64,000 nt of DNA from an uncultured Carboxylicivirga sp. (GTDB lineage Bacteria; Bacteroidota; Bacteroidia; Bacteroidales; Marinilabiliaceae), in assembly GCA_947503525.1 (NCBI GenBank), contig CANNEA010000001.1:248001-312000 (forward strand), in the 5' to 3' direction. A program made the position numbers and the translations under genes. Shown here piece by piece: positions 55,653 through 64,000 of this stretch. The notes under the pieces were generated by a model. The model had not been told where the DNA came from, did no database searches, and worked only from the letters and a program-made list of their open reading frames with translations. Position 1 is the first letter of the stretch, and each line of letters opens with the position of its first letter.

Positions 55653-57010
55653 ATTTGTTTAGCTATGGTATTTGTTTCCGGATGGCCATGTAATGGTAAC
55701 ATGGAAGGCTTGAGGTAGAGGTAGAGGGAGGTATTAATTAATCCCCGGAATGTACTGCTTATTAATATGGCCATCCATATGCCATTGACGCCAAAGTTTT
55801 GGGGCTGCGAGAGCCAAAGGGCCAGTGGTATGCGAATCAGAATCATTAGAATGTTGGTGCTGGCGGGCAGCTTTGTTTTACCCATTCCATTGAGTACTCC
55901 CGATGAAATTAAATCGAAACACATCATTATTTGTGAGAGGCCAACAATACGTAAATAATTCGCACCTATTTCTACGGTAGCCACATCGCTGACAAACCAG
56001 AGCACCATTTCCTCGGAAAAGATCAGAAAGATGATGGTCATAAATCCTCCGAAGGCAAAGGCTATTTTTATACCGGCATTAAATCCCTGACGCACACGGC
56101 TGAATAATTTAGCGCCAAAGTTTTGTCCTGTGAATGCCAGAATGGCACCATTTAATCCACCTATGGTCATAAAGGTGATGGCCTCAATTTGCAGACCTAT
56201 CTTTTGAGCGGCAATGGCATCGCTACCAAAATGGGCCACTATCTTTCCCATAACAATGGCTACCAGGGAGAAAATGATGTATTGAGTAGATGGAGGAAAA
56301 CCCAGCTTAAGCATTTTTTTAAGCGGTCGGGCCGAAAATTGCCAGGATTGACGCTCACCGAAGAAAGCCAAAGCACGTTTATGCCAGTATAAGGAGGCCA
56401 CTAATATCTGAGCTACCAGTGTGGCCCAGGCTGCACCCAGTACGCCTAAATCAAGTACAAATATAAATAGGGGATCGAGCACGATGTTGACTGCAATGCC
56501 GATGGAGGCTATCTTAAAAGGTAATTTAGAATCGCCTCTGGCATTGCTAATGCCTGAAAACAGACGACTGATAAACAGGAAGATTAAGCCTATGGAGGAC
56601 CACCTTAGATAGCTGTATGCCATTTGTTCGGTGGCCAGATTATTTAAATCGAAGAAGCCAATAAAGTATTTATAGCCACCCTGAATAAGTAAGACATAGA
56701 TTCCCGAAATAAGTAAGACACCACGAAGCGCATTAATGGATAAATATCTGGCCTTGTTCTCGTCTTTTTTACCAATGGCTTGTGATACTGAAATGCCACA
56801 GCCAACAAGTATAATCGATACCAGAGCCCAGCCCAGATGCAGAAAAAAACCAGAAGTGCCGACTGCGGCCACCGCATTACTTCCCAACTTTCCAACCCAT
56901 AACATGTCGGTAAAGCTATAGGCCAGTTGCATAAAGGAGGTGCCTATGATGGGCAAGGCCAGGTGAACTATTTTATTAAGAACGAGGCCTTGCGTTAAAT
57001 CTTTATTCAT
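55649..57010 (-). CDS. MATE family efflux transporter
   Basis: A 453-residue inner-membrane protein with about 12 hydrophobic segments. It begins LNKIVHLALPIIGTSFMQLA and has TDMLWVGKLGSNAVAAVGTSG, typical of MATE transporters, with an internal second half starting LKLGFPPSTQYII. It exports cationic drugs or metabolites with sodium or proton exchange. It is the first gene of an operon with gshF, the 4-base overlap suggesting a shared role in detoxification. The upstream region carries a perfect palindrome at the -7 box. Confidence 0.93.
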   Translation of the reverse strand: MNKDLTQGLVLNKIVHLALPIIGTSFMQLAYSFTDMLWVGKLGSNAVAAVGTSGFFLHLGWALVSIILVGCGISVSQAIGKKDENKARYLSINALRGVLLISGIYVLLIQGGYKYFIGFFDLNNLATEQMAYSYLRWSSIGLIFLFISRLFSGISNARGDSKLPFKIASIGIAVNIVLDPLFIFVLDLGVLGAAWATLVAQILVASLYWHKRALAFFGERQSWQFSARPLKKMLKLGFPPSTQYIIFSLVAIVMGKIVAHFGSDAIAAQKIGLQIEAITFMTIGGLNGAILAFTGQNFGAKLFSRVRQGFNAGIKIAFAFGGFMTIIFLIFSEEMVLWFVSDVATVEIGANYLRIVGLSQIMMCFDLISSGVLNGMGKTKLPASTNILMILIRIPLALWLSQPQNFGVNGIWMAILISSTFRGLINTSLYLYLKPSMLPLHGHPETNTIAKQI

Positions 57011-57108
57011 CTAATTATTTATTTGTTTTTTCGATCACCATCCGTGATCTAGCCATAGGCAAAACACAGGATTAAGCTTGTATCTGTTTTATGTTTATGC
57101 CTGTCATC

Positions 57109-57125
57109 TTAACATCTCATGTTAA
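57109..57125. repeat. Inverted repeat TTAACAT-CTC-ATGTTAA
   Basis: A perfect 7-bp inverted repeat with a 3-base centre in the leader of the MATE-gshF operon, about 50 bases downstream of the -7 box. It may be a second regulator site. Confidence 0.5.
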
Positions 57126-57157
57126 CGACAAGTTCAAGTTATCATTAATCATGCCAT

Positions 57158-57182
57158 GTTCGTAAAATTACGAACAAAGATA
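57158..57182 (-). promoter_or_regulatory. -7 box and perfect operator-like palindrome of the MATE-gshF operon
   Basis: On the minus strand TATCTTTG (57182-57175) is an exact -7 box. Directly downstream is GTTCGTAA-AA-TTACGAAC (57158-57175 on the plus strand), a perfect 8-bp inverted repeat with a 2-base centre. A repressor bound here would block transcription initiation. The regulator gene is not in the window. Confidence 0.65.
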
Positions 57183-57726
57183 GGTTAATGACTTGTTAAA
57201 ACAGTAAAGATCCCTGTTTAGTAGTTGGTTAAGTATATGATTTGTATAATTTATGATGTAGGTAATGGCCTTGTCATCAATATGGCTGTCAGTAAAAGGT
57301 CCCTTTTTGTCAGTTTCAAAATTGGACCGCCAGAGAGCTTTACGATTTGCTATAATACCATCAGGCCATAACTAGTGTGCAGCTTAAAATATTAGAATAA
57401 ATAATAAGCCGAAAAGTATTATGGCGAGTAGTTTGTGCCGAAACAGGCTACTACTGACCCAAAGAAAATAGTGTTACGTTTTGAGAATAGGGGTACTAAC
57501 CAGTAGATATATGATTATATTAAAGAATAAAAAAAGCTGTATTATAGCATTTATAAATGTTTATAGGGGATAGAAAATAGCAGTATGTAAATGCTTAAAA
57601 ACGAATTTAAGATTGATTATAAAAATAAAAAACGTACGACGCTGATGAAGCTATAAGGCACTGGTGCTTTATATCGATTAGTAGGCAACCATTAAAGCAA
57701 TAACCCGAATAATAATATTAATAACT

Positions 57727-58215
57727 ATGCTATCATTCTTTGGACTTGGAAAAAGCAAAGCTCAAAAAAAAGAGGCTGCTGAATCTCAAGAAGAAAATAA
57801 AGGTATTATTGGACGTTATTATGAGAACGAATTACCCGTAATAATGAAATTCGTAAATGAATTACCAGAAAATAAAATTATTAAAACACTTCCCTTTTTA
57901 ACTGTGGTTTCTTGGAAGTATGACGGTAGTGATAATAATGGAATGCCTTTAAAAGAAATTAATGATAAAATGATAATTCTTGAGGATGCATTAGATACTT
58001 CAATAGAATCATCTTTGCTTTTCAGACATGTTTACAGCAGAACTGGAAATAATCTTAAAGAATTCGTTTATTATTCAAATAACCAAAATGACTTTATCAC
58101 AATGATAAATAAAGCATTAGAAAAACATGAAAAGTATCCAATTGAAATAAACTTTTATGAAGACAAAGAATGGACAGAGTTTAAGTCGGTTGTAAATGAC
58201 TTTAAGAATAAATAA
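57727..58215 (+). CDS. DUF695-like hypothetical protein
   Basis: A 162-residue cytoplasmic protein. A Lys/Glu-rich start (about 1-24) is followed by a domain with VIMKFVNELPENKIIKTLPFLTVVSW, then RHVYSRTGNNLKEFVYYSNN and YPIEINFYEDKEWTEF. This resembles the DUF695 family; function is unknown. Its stop is followed at once by a long nested palindrome, as expected for a mobile gene cassette. Confidence 0.7.
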   Translation: MLSFFGLGKSKAQKKEAAESQEENKGIIGRYYENELPVIMKFVNELPENKIIKTLPFLTVVSWKYDGSDNNGMPLKEINDKMIILEDALDTSIESSLLFRHVYSRTGNNLKEFVYYSNNQNDFITMINKALEKHEKYPIEINFYEDKEWTEFKSVVNDFKNK

Positions 58216-58435
58216 CGGTTGCCAACAATAAATAAAGGGCATAGGCTGTCAGCTCGAATTTGAAAGTTTCGCTAGTTTAATAAGTTCGCCGAAGCTTTTT
58301 CTTCTGCTAGTGAAAAGAATAAATTTATAACCAAAACAAAAGCTTCGGCTTGGTGGGATTTTGGAGGTTCGGTTTTTCAAATCAGCCTACGACCCCTTAT
58401 TCAAAACGCTGTGCGTCCTTTTGAAGTACACAGCA
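58213..58435. repeat. Long nested palindrome, candidate cassette recombination site (first)
   Basis: The region starts within the preceding stop (TAACGGTTGCCAACA). Outer arms are AATAAAGGGCATAGGCTG (58231-58248) and CAGCCTACGACCCCTTATT (58383-58401), mostly complementary. Inner arms GCCGAAGCTTTT (58288-58299) and AAAAGCTTCGGC (58338-58349) pair perfectly. A further small hairpin GCTGTG/CACAGC (58409-58435) follows. The whole can fold into one long cruciform. The shape and position just after a stop resemble attC-type sites of gene cassettes; a non-mobile interspersed repeat is the alternative. Confidence 0.6.
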
Positions 58436-58477
58436 CATATTAAGATTTAACATTTTTAAAAATAGGAAATACAACAA

Positions 58478-59983
58478 ATGGGATTCAAAAAATTAATTTG
58501 TCTATACGCTTTTATTACGATTACTAATCTAAGCAACAATTGTTTTAGTCAAACTGATGATACCATATCGTCTCAATATCAAATTACTCTGAAAGAAGCG
58601 CATATTGGAAGTTTTGAAATTGATACTATGCTTCTTAATAGCTACGGGAATGTGCCTTCAAATATTAAAGAGTTTTACATTGAAAGTAGAAGCATCTTTA
58701 AAGCAGCTAACGTTGATTTTACAAACAATTCCATTGTAAAGGCTGCATTAAATAATGATGTTCGATTACTGGGTGGTCCTTTATTAGGTAATTTAACATC
58801 AGAAGGTGTAACAATATGGCTTCGCCCTGTAAGTAAACAAGAGCTGACCATAAAAGTTAAGAAAGACGGTCGCAAGAAAGAATATTTATTTGCTCTAAAT
58901 CCTAATGCTGCAGGTAAACAACAGCATATTGTGGTCAATGGCCTATGCTCTGATACCAAATATAATTATCAAATTATATCTAATGATGCTTTACTTACAG
59001 AAGGGTCTTTTACCACCGCTCCAAAAAATAGAACTAAAAACGAGGTACGCATAGCATTTGGTTCTTGCTTTCATAAAGTCGGACTCCATAATCCAAATCT
59101 GATAAATTCAATTCTTGAAAGAAGTCCACACGCTATGATGCTTTTAGGTGATATTGCAGTTGATGACAGAGAAAATGACTTTAGTATGCACAGGTCTGAT
59201 TATTTACTCCGTGATGTCTCGCCAGTATGGAAGAAACTTTCCGCAAATATTCCGCTGTATACAAGTTGGGACGACCATGATTACCTTAATAACGACTTGA
59301 GTGGTGTTCCAAAAATGTTTACAGACAAAGACCAGGATGAACTTCGAAAAATATGGGAGGAAAATTGGAACAATCCACAGAATAAATTGGAAGGAATTTA
59401 TTTCAATACCAGAATCGGCCAAGTAGAAATAATTATGCTTGATACAAGGTCGTGCCGTACAATTGAGAAAAGAGGCGAGTATGGTTCTTATCTAGGGACA
59501 GAACAATTGGATTGGCTGAAAGAGGTTTTGGAAAATTCCACGGCTTCATATAAGATTATTTCAAGTGGAACCATGTGGAGCGATTATATTACAAATGGTA
59601 AAGATTCATGGGGGACTTGGGATACATTAGCCAGAGAAGAAATCTTTAACTTTATAGAAAAAAAAGATATTTCAGGAGTCCTGTTAATTAGTGGTGACCG
59701 ACATGGTGCACGAGGCTTTACAATTCCTAGAGATTCTGGATTTAAGCTTTACGAATTTGAGGCCGCTTCATTAGGAGGAGTTCCCGGGCCAAATGCATGG
59801 GCAAAAGACATAAACAACCAACTATTTGGTTATAAAGGTGAAGCTTTAAAAGCTTTTGGTGAATTAATATTCAAAGGTGAAAAACAAAATCCAAAAGTAA
59901 CATTTAGGTTAATAAACGAATATGGAAAAATAATGGAGGAACATACATTGAGCTATGAAAAGTTAACTCCAAGAGGACAATAA
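58478..59983 (+). CDS. PhoD-like alkaline phosphatase/phosphodiesterase, secreted
   Basis: A 501-residue metallophosphoesterase with signal peptide ending NCFSQ. An N-terminal Ig/fibronectin-like domain (about 90-185; LLGNLTSEGVTIWLRPVSK) precedes the PhoD catalytic domain. Motifs: AFGSCFHK (about 193), MMLLGDIAVDD (about 221), YTSWDDHDYLNND (about 263) and LLISGDRHGARG (about 405). These hold the metal-binding Asp/His residues. It releases phosphate from phosphodiesters or monoesters in the periplasm. It lies between two long nested palindromes and has a different, more A+T-rich base composition than the glycan genes, so it may be a transferred cassette. Confidence 0.88.
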   Translation: MGFKKLICLYAFITITNLSNNCFSQTDDTISSQYQITLKEAHIGSFEIDTMLLNSYGNVPSNIKEFYIESRSIFKAANVDFTNNSIVKAALNNDVRLLGGPLLGNLTSEGVTIWLRPVSKQELTIKVKKDGRKKEYLFALNPNAAGKQQHIVVNGLCSDTKYNYQIISNDALLTEGSFTTAPKNRTKNEVRIAFGSCFHKVGLHNPNLINSILERSPHAMMLLGDIAVDDRENDFSMHRSDYLLRDVSPVWKKLSANIPLYTSWDDHDYLNNDLSGVPKMFTDKDQDELRKIWEENWNNPQNKLEGIYFNTRIGQVEIIMLDTRSCRTIEKRGEYGSYLGTEQLDWLKEVLENSTASYKIISSGTMWSDYITNGKDSWGTWDTLAREEIFNFIEKKDISGVLLISGDRHGARGFTIPRDSGFKLYEFEAASLGGVPGPNAWAKDINNQLFGYKGEALKAFGELIFKGEKQNPKVTFRLINEYGKIMEEHTLSYEKLTPRGQ

Positions 59984-60016
59984 TGGAGATTTGCAAAATT
60001 TGAATAGAAAAAATCG

Positions 60017-60155
60017 AAAGCACAACATTTTGTATAAGTAATGGCGGGTAAATCACTAAAAATCAAGGTCAATAATTCACTCAAACTATATAGCGGTTTA
60101 AAACTAAAGAGCTAGACAATGCCACTACTCATAAAATTGGCCGTTGTGGTGCTTT
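60017..60155. repeat. Long nested palindrome, candidate cassette recombination site (second)
   Basis: AAAGCACAAC (60017-60026) faces GTTGTGGTGCTTT (60143-60155), complementary apart from a 3-base insertion. Inside, TATAAGTAATGGC (60033-60045) faces GCCACTACTCATA (60121-60133), 11 of 13 complementary positions. The element starts 34 bases after the PhoD stop. Its design parallels the first palindrome upstream of that gene, although the sequences differ. Confidence 0.55.
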
Positions 60156-60224
60156 ACTACATACGACGCCCAAAAAAGAATATATTTATAGCACTACAAA
60201 AAGGATTGATTTGTAGCATTGAAA

Positions 60225-60551
60225 ATGACAGAAGAGTTAAAACATATTATTGAGTACAGCTATTCAGTATTTAGCAAATATCGGGCGAATCTACCTCTTG
60301 ATGTTTGTACTGATTGTTGTATGACGCTCAATCAGACGTGCGAACTTGCAAATATGTCAGTCAAACAGATTCCATTTGAACTGCTTTATGAATACAATAC
60401 CGCAGCCAAGCCGGCATTGCCTAACATTGAAGAATTTAAACACTTTCTTCCACGGTTTTTGGAGCTGACTTCTGAACTAAAGTTTTTACATCATTCTGCC
60501 GAAATTATTTTGAATCGATTTGAGTATTATTCCATAGAAGAATGGACTTAA
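60225..60551 (+). CDS. Small hypothetical protein
   Basis: A 108-residue protein; ATG 60225 lies two codons inside an upstream TTG. It is helical-looking with a CTDCCM cysteine cluster near residue 28 and ends RFEYYSIEEWT. No family was recognised. It follows the second nested palindrome, so it could be another cassette gene. No membrane helix or signal peptide was seen. Confidence 0.55.
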   Translation: MTEELKHIIEYSYSVFSKYRANLPLDVCTDCCMTLNQTCELANMSVKQIPFELLYEYNTAAKPALPNIEEFKHFLPRFLELTSELKFLHHSAEIILNRFEYYSIEEWT

Positions 60552-60730
60552 TCTTAATTTGAATAAGGACAGGCTTCAACATGTGTATTATGTATTAGGG
60601 ACGTATAGTATTTTGCATGTACAATGCTTCAGCGAATATGGTCAAATTGATTTATAAATAAATTTTTATTAAAAGACATTTATTATATTCAATGTTAATT
60701 ATCAGAATATAACCAAGCTCAACTTTATAA

Positions 60731-61237
60731 ATGATGAAAAGACAATTTAGTTTGATTTTAATTCTTTCAGTACTTTTAATAGGATGTAAAGAAGAATGTA
60801 AAGAATTAGATTTTTCAAAATTCAATTGGAATGGATGTGGCAATTTTATGGTTTATGACACATTAAACGTTAATGGGATTGAAAATTGCTACCTAACAAT
60901 TCAAGTCGAACGGGATGAATTAAACTTAAATAGTGATTTTATATCCTTTGAAATTCAGGATAATGAATATATAAAATCAGAAATAACACAATTCAATTTA
61001 CCCCGTAATTCCTTTTGTAAAGATTATGGTGATTCTGAACTTGAGATTATTAATTTATGGAATTTAAAATCCGGCACAGTTGAAATCAGACTAGTTCATG
61101 ATAAAAATGAATGTAATTCGGAGTATGTCGTCGATGTGATTATACGACAAGGGCTCTTTATGGATTCACTTGGCATTGAGATTTTCGTTAGGGATAAAGA
61201 AATTTTGAACGTTATTGTTGGTTTTAAATTGGGTTAA
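60731..61237 (+). CDS. Hypothetical lipoprotein
   Basis: A 168-residue lipoprotein (VLLIGC, Cys19 from MMKRQF). The mature part begins with KEECKELDFSKFNWNGCGNF and alternates beta strands (NCYLTIQVERDELNLNSDFI, LEIINLWNLKSGTVEIRLV). Several Cys residues suggest disulfides. No family was recognised. It is in the A+T-rich region and not obviously in an operon. Confidence 0.6.
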   Translation: MMKRQFSLILILSVLLIGCKEECKELDFSKFNWNGCGNFMVYDTLNVNGIENCYLTIQVERDELNLNSDFISFEIQDNEYIKSEITQFNLPRNSFCKDYGDSELEIINLWNLKSGTVEIRLVHDKNECNSEYVVDVIIRQGLFMDSLGIEIFVRDKEILNVIVGFKLG

Positions 61238-61370
61238 GAGCTCTCTTTTTATACCCTTGGAATAGGTTAAGGTCGCAAATAATTTGATCAGCCCTTCATG
61301 CCATTGTCTTTGAATGGCCCAATTGCGGACAATGTATTTTTTGCTAATTTTATACAATAGCAGCATAGAT

Positions 61371-62312
61371 ATGGAAAAGGGTATAAGAAATCAAAAACGA
61401 CGTGAGTTTATTAAAAGAAGTGCTCTGCTTACAGCCGGCACTTTGTTTATGGGTGCAGCTGGTTCAAAAGTCCTAGGGGCCCTTAGTCCCTTGTTGGCAT
61501 CCAAATCAATCCCTTCTGTCACCTTGAATAATGGTCTTCAAATGCCCATGCTTGGTTTTGGGACCAATACTTTAAATGGAGCTACTGGGGCAAGATGCGT
61601 TAAGGAGGCCATCTCAGTGGGTTATCGCTTAATAGATACCGCCCATATTTATGGAAACGAAAAGGCCGTTGGTGAGGGCATATTAGCCAGTGGTACTAAC
61701 AGAGAAAAGTTATTTATTACCTCAAAGCTTTGGGTGGATGATTCGGGATATGAAAGCACTAAAAAGGCATTTGAAACATCCTTAAATAAACTGGGAGTAG
61801 ATTATTTAGACCTCTATTTAATTCATCGGCCTAGAGGAGATGTAAAGGGCACGTGGAAAGCCATGGAGGACTTATATATGGAAGGTAAGATTAAGGCCAT
61901 AGGAGTTAGTAATTTCGAACCAGATCAGTACAATCAGTTAATGGCCTACGCCAAAGTTAAGCCGGCAATCAATCAAATTGAAACACATGTTTTCTTTCAA
62001 GAACATAAGGCCTATGATTTCCTGAATCAGACTAAAGTTCAAATGGAAGCCTGGTCGCCATTTGCTGCCGGTAGGAATAATATATTCAGTAATGTCACCT
62101 TGGCTGAAATAGGTAAAAAGTATAATAAAAGCATCGCACAGGTTTGTTTAAGGTGGCATTATCAAAGGGGTATTGTGGCCATTCCGCGCTCGTCGCAAAA
62201 AGCGCATATGATAGAGAATCTGGCTATTTTTGATTTTGAGTTGTCGAAGTCTGATATGGCCACCATTGGCACACTGGATTTAAATATCACTCAGTTTCCA
62301 GAGTGGGATTAA
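61371..62312 (+). CDS. Aldo/keto reductase with a Tat signal
   Basis: A 313-residue reductase; ATG 61371 is chosen because the twin-arginine signal NQKRREFIKRSALLTAGTLF starts there. The AKR barrel has LNNGLQMPMLGFGTN, and the catalytic tetrad is complete: Asp89 (LIDTAHIYGNE), Tyr94, Lys119 (ITSKLW) and His152 (LIHRP). GVSNFEPDQYNQL and IPRSSQKAHMIENL, the NADP-binding region, are typical. The length of the barrel is normal. Most AKRs are cytoplasmic, so the Tat signal is unusual and would place an NADP-binding enzyme in the periplasm. The substrate is unknown. Confidence 0.88.
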   Translation: MEKGIRNQKRREFIKRSALLTAGTLFMGAAGSKVLGALSPLLASKSIPSVTLNNGLQMPMLGFGTNTLNGATGARCVKEAISVGYRLIDTAHIYGNEKAVGEGILASGTNREKLFITSKLWVDDSGYESTKKAFETSLNKLGVDYLDLYLIHRPRGDVKGTWKAMEDLYMEGKIKAIGVSNFEPDQYNQLMAYAKVKPAINQIETHVFFQEHKAYDFLNQTKVQMEAWSPFAAGRNNIFSNVTLAEIGKKYNKSIAQVCLRWHYQRGIVAIPRSSQKAHMIENLAIFDFELSKSDMATIGTLDLNITQFPEWD

Positions 62313-62472
62313 AATAATATCTTAGTCAGACTAAACATATAAAAAACTTATACTGCACAAATGAGCTAGGAATCTCTTCAAGAAATACTTTATTTTATTA
62401 ATACTAACCCAGAATTGATAAGCGTTATACCCTCTTGTATCTGGGTTTATTGCCATTATCTGCATGTCAGCT

Positions 62473-64000
62473 ATGAAAAGAATTTACCTATTACTATTTG
62501 CCCTTCTTATTTTTTCACCCCTTTTAAATGCGCAACGTTATTATGATATAAAAATGCCTACTACACAATATTCCAAAAAATGTAAGCATTGCATTGAGTT
62601 GCTTAAAGGAACTCCCCCAGAAATTCAATTTGGAATACAGCGCGAAAATAACAATCAACTGTACTTTGTGGCGAGCAGTAAGAAATGGTTCGTTGAATTG
62701 TTAAAAAAAGGGATTGATGGTCTTGCAATCGATATTGTTAATAAAGATCGCTATGCCTGTGAAAAGGAAAGCATCAATAAAAAACAAATTGTTAGAGGAG
62801 ATATACAAAAGCCTATATACACAAAGGAGTTAAAAAAGAGAATGCTTGAAAGTCAACAGGGAGAGTTAGTTATTCGTTTAGGTCTTTTGCCAAAGAAATA
62901 TCATGATCAGGATATTGAATTTAATTTGATACTCTTAAAGAGTAAGAACCTTTGTTATTATAATAATTTTTACAATTTACCAACTTACAGATGGGACTTG
63001 TTGGAAATGGGGATGTATCTTGATTCCTTAACACACAAAAGTGAAAACAGTGCTTTGAATTTAGATCAAAAAGGATATGTTATTAGTCATAAAACATTAC
63101 GATTTGAAGTGCCATTTCAACGTAATGTATCGCGTTATTCTTCTGATGATATTCAACCCCTTTATGACTCTTTACGCCTAAGCGATTACGACATTAAACG
63201 AATTAATATTAGAGCCTATTCATCCATAGAAGGTAAAGAGTCGAGGAATATTAAGCTTCAAAATGAAAGAGCAAATAGTATTGTTTATGCTCTTCAGGAG
63301 TTTCAGGATCCTGAGATAACAACTGAGATTAAAGCTTCAGAAAATTGGGTTGAGTTTATGAATGACATTGTCTATTCAAATTATTCATATCTGTCGAAAC
63401 TATCGAAGGATGAAATTAAGCTTGAATTAAAAAATAAAGAATTGGCGGAGGATTTAGAACCTTATCTTCGAAATCATCGGAAGGCTATTATTACAATGGA
63501 GCTTCAAAAGAAGAATAAGTTTGAAAAGGCATCGCCTGAGCGTCTGGTTCAAATGTTTAAAAGTTCTTTGTCAGTGAATAATCTTGACCAGGCTATTGAA
63601 ATACAAAATGCAATATTCGATAAAATACGACATCAGAATTTAGCAACAAGTTATGTTGATCAATTGGAAATACCGGCAAAAAATGAATTTGGAGTATTAT
63701 TAAATAAGAATGTAACGTTTAAATACTTAATTGATCAAGCAAGTGTATACGAAACATTTCTGGAGCTTAAAAAACTGGAGGATATACTTCCTGATAATGG
63801 TCATGTCAAGTACAATTTAGTCGCTTGTAAGTTCAAGGTATGGTTACTTGGAGATCATTCGATAGATGGCGAAGATTTTAAATCTGAGATTAATGCCTTG
63901 CGAAAGTACAATATTCCTAGCAGTCTGGTTAAGCGGATGCTGATTAACTATCATATTGTGATGTGTGAATATAATATGCAGAAAGCCGACTTTTATAATA
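62473..64000 (+). CDS. Secreted OmpA-like protein, partial at the right edge
   Basis: The frame is open from ATG 62473 (an alternative is ATG 62464) to the window end, 509 codons. A signal peptide ends PLLNAQ. INIRAYSSIEGKESRNIKLQ followed by NERANSIVYALQEF (about residues 245-275) resembles the peptidoglycan-binding loop region of OmpA-like domains. Other parts are Lys/Asn-rich and helical with no family recognised. The C-terminus lies outside the window, so the full architecture is unknown. The gene appears to start a new unit. Confidence 0.65.
   Translation, partial: MKRIYLLLFALLIFSPLLNAQRYYDIKMPTTQYSKKCKHCIELLKGTPPEIQFGIQRENNNQLYFVASSKKWFVELLKKGIDGLAIDIVNKDRYACEKESINKKQIVRGDIQKPIYTKELKKRMLESQQGELVIRLGLLPKKYHDQDIEFNLILLKSKNLCYYNNFYNLPTYRWDLLEMGMYLDSLTHKSENSALNLDQKGYVISHKTLRFEVPFQRNVSRYSSDDIQPLYDSLRLSDYDIKRINIRAYSSIEGKESRNIKLQNERANSIVYALQEFQDPEITTEIKASENWVEFMNDIVYSNYSYLSKLSKDEIKLELKNKELAEDLEPYLRNHRKAIITMELQKKNKFEKASPERLVQMFKSSLSVNNLDQAIEIQNAIFDKIRHQNLATSYVDQLEIPAKNEFGVLLNKNVTFKYLIDQASVYETFLELKKLEDILPDNGHVKYNLVACKFKVWLLGDHSIDGEDFKSEINALRKYNIPSSLVKRMLINYHIVMCEYNMQKADFYN

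Larger units (their letters stand above)
57011..57726. other. Long A+T-rich intergenic region
   Basis: About 716 bases without a credible gene. The left part holds the MATE-gshF promoter and palindromes. The remainder (about 57210-57720) is A+T-rich with short weak hairpins. No RNA family or transposase remnant was recognised. Confidence 0.6.

Noticed and set aside
57210-57720. Possible decayed gene or small RNA in the long gap before the DUF695 gene
   Set aside because: No frame of useful length, no strong hairpin with a T-run and no recognisable homology were seen.

Overview
This looks like a chromosomal stretch of a marine, polysaccharide-degrading member of the Bacteroidota. The evidence is a SusC/SusD pair, a one-protein hybrid two-component regulator, surface-type lipoproteins, two proteins with the type IX secretion tail (VYPNP...), TAnnTTTG-like promoter boxes and A+T-rich DNA. 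No rRNA, tRNA, CRISPR array, insertion sequence or phage gene was recognised.

Positions 1-43,000 form a large carbohydrate-utilisation region. In order it holds a secreted beta-helix protein cut by the window edge, a GH3 beta-xylosidase/glucosidase, the hybrid sensor/AraC regulator, a GH29, the SusC-SusD operon with two lipoproteins, another small lipoprotein and a second secreted beta-helix protein. After a hypothetical gene and a 21-bp repeat come a GH2 beta-galactosidase, a sugar isomerase, an AraC regulator, an M28 peptidase fused to a beta-barrel, a GH97 and a second GH29. The last part is a sulfatase-GH43-GH29 operon, an SGNH acetylesterase and a GH86 agarase/porphyranase. GH86, GH2, three GH29 and an S1 sulfatase are the parts expected for red-algal galactan (porphyran/agar) breakdown. 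GH3, GH43 and GH97 suggest side chains or other algal glycans. The strongest new signal is a C-run motif (ACCCC / TCCCCC) about 46-52 bp upstream of a -7 box in front of ten transcription units of this region, which suggests one shared regulator.

Positions 43,000-48,250 hold a compact five-gene operon: a two-domain DUF1080 (3-keto-disaccharide hydrolase family) protein, a Tat-exported Gfo/Idh/MocA oxidoreductase, an ApbE-like flavin transferase, a second Tat Gfo/Idh/MocA oxidoreductase and a two-helix membrane protein. It is divergent from a membrane-bound winged-helix regulator. The shared intergenic region carries four TTAAAAC boxes at about helical spacing. This is a candidate oxidative (3-keto) glycoside-cleavage system with a possible flavin link.

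Positions 48,400-57,000 carry ordinary genes: small hypotheticals, an SRPBCC-like protein, a DUF2007/zinc-ribbon protein, an SDR-like reductase, a lipoprotein peroxiredoxin, DUF1905 and a MATE transporter-GshF operon with a perfect palindrome at its promoter. Positions 57,000-61,300 are more A+T-rich. They hold small orphan genes and a PhoD-like phosphatase bracketed by two long nested palindromes that look like gene-cassette recombination sites. The window ends with a Tat-exported aldo/keto reductase and a secreted OmpA-like protein cut by the right edge.
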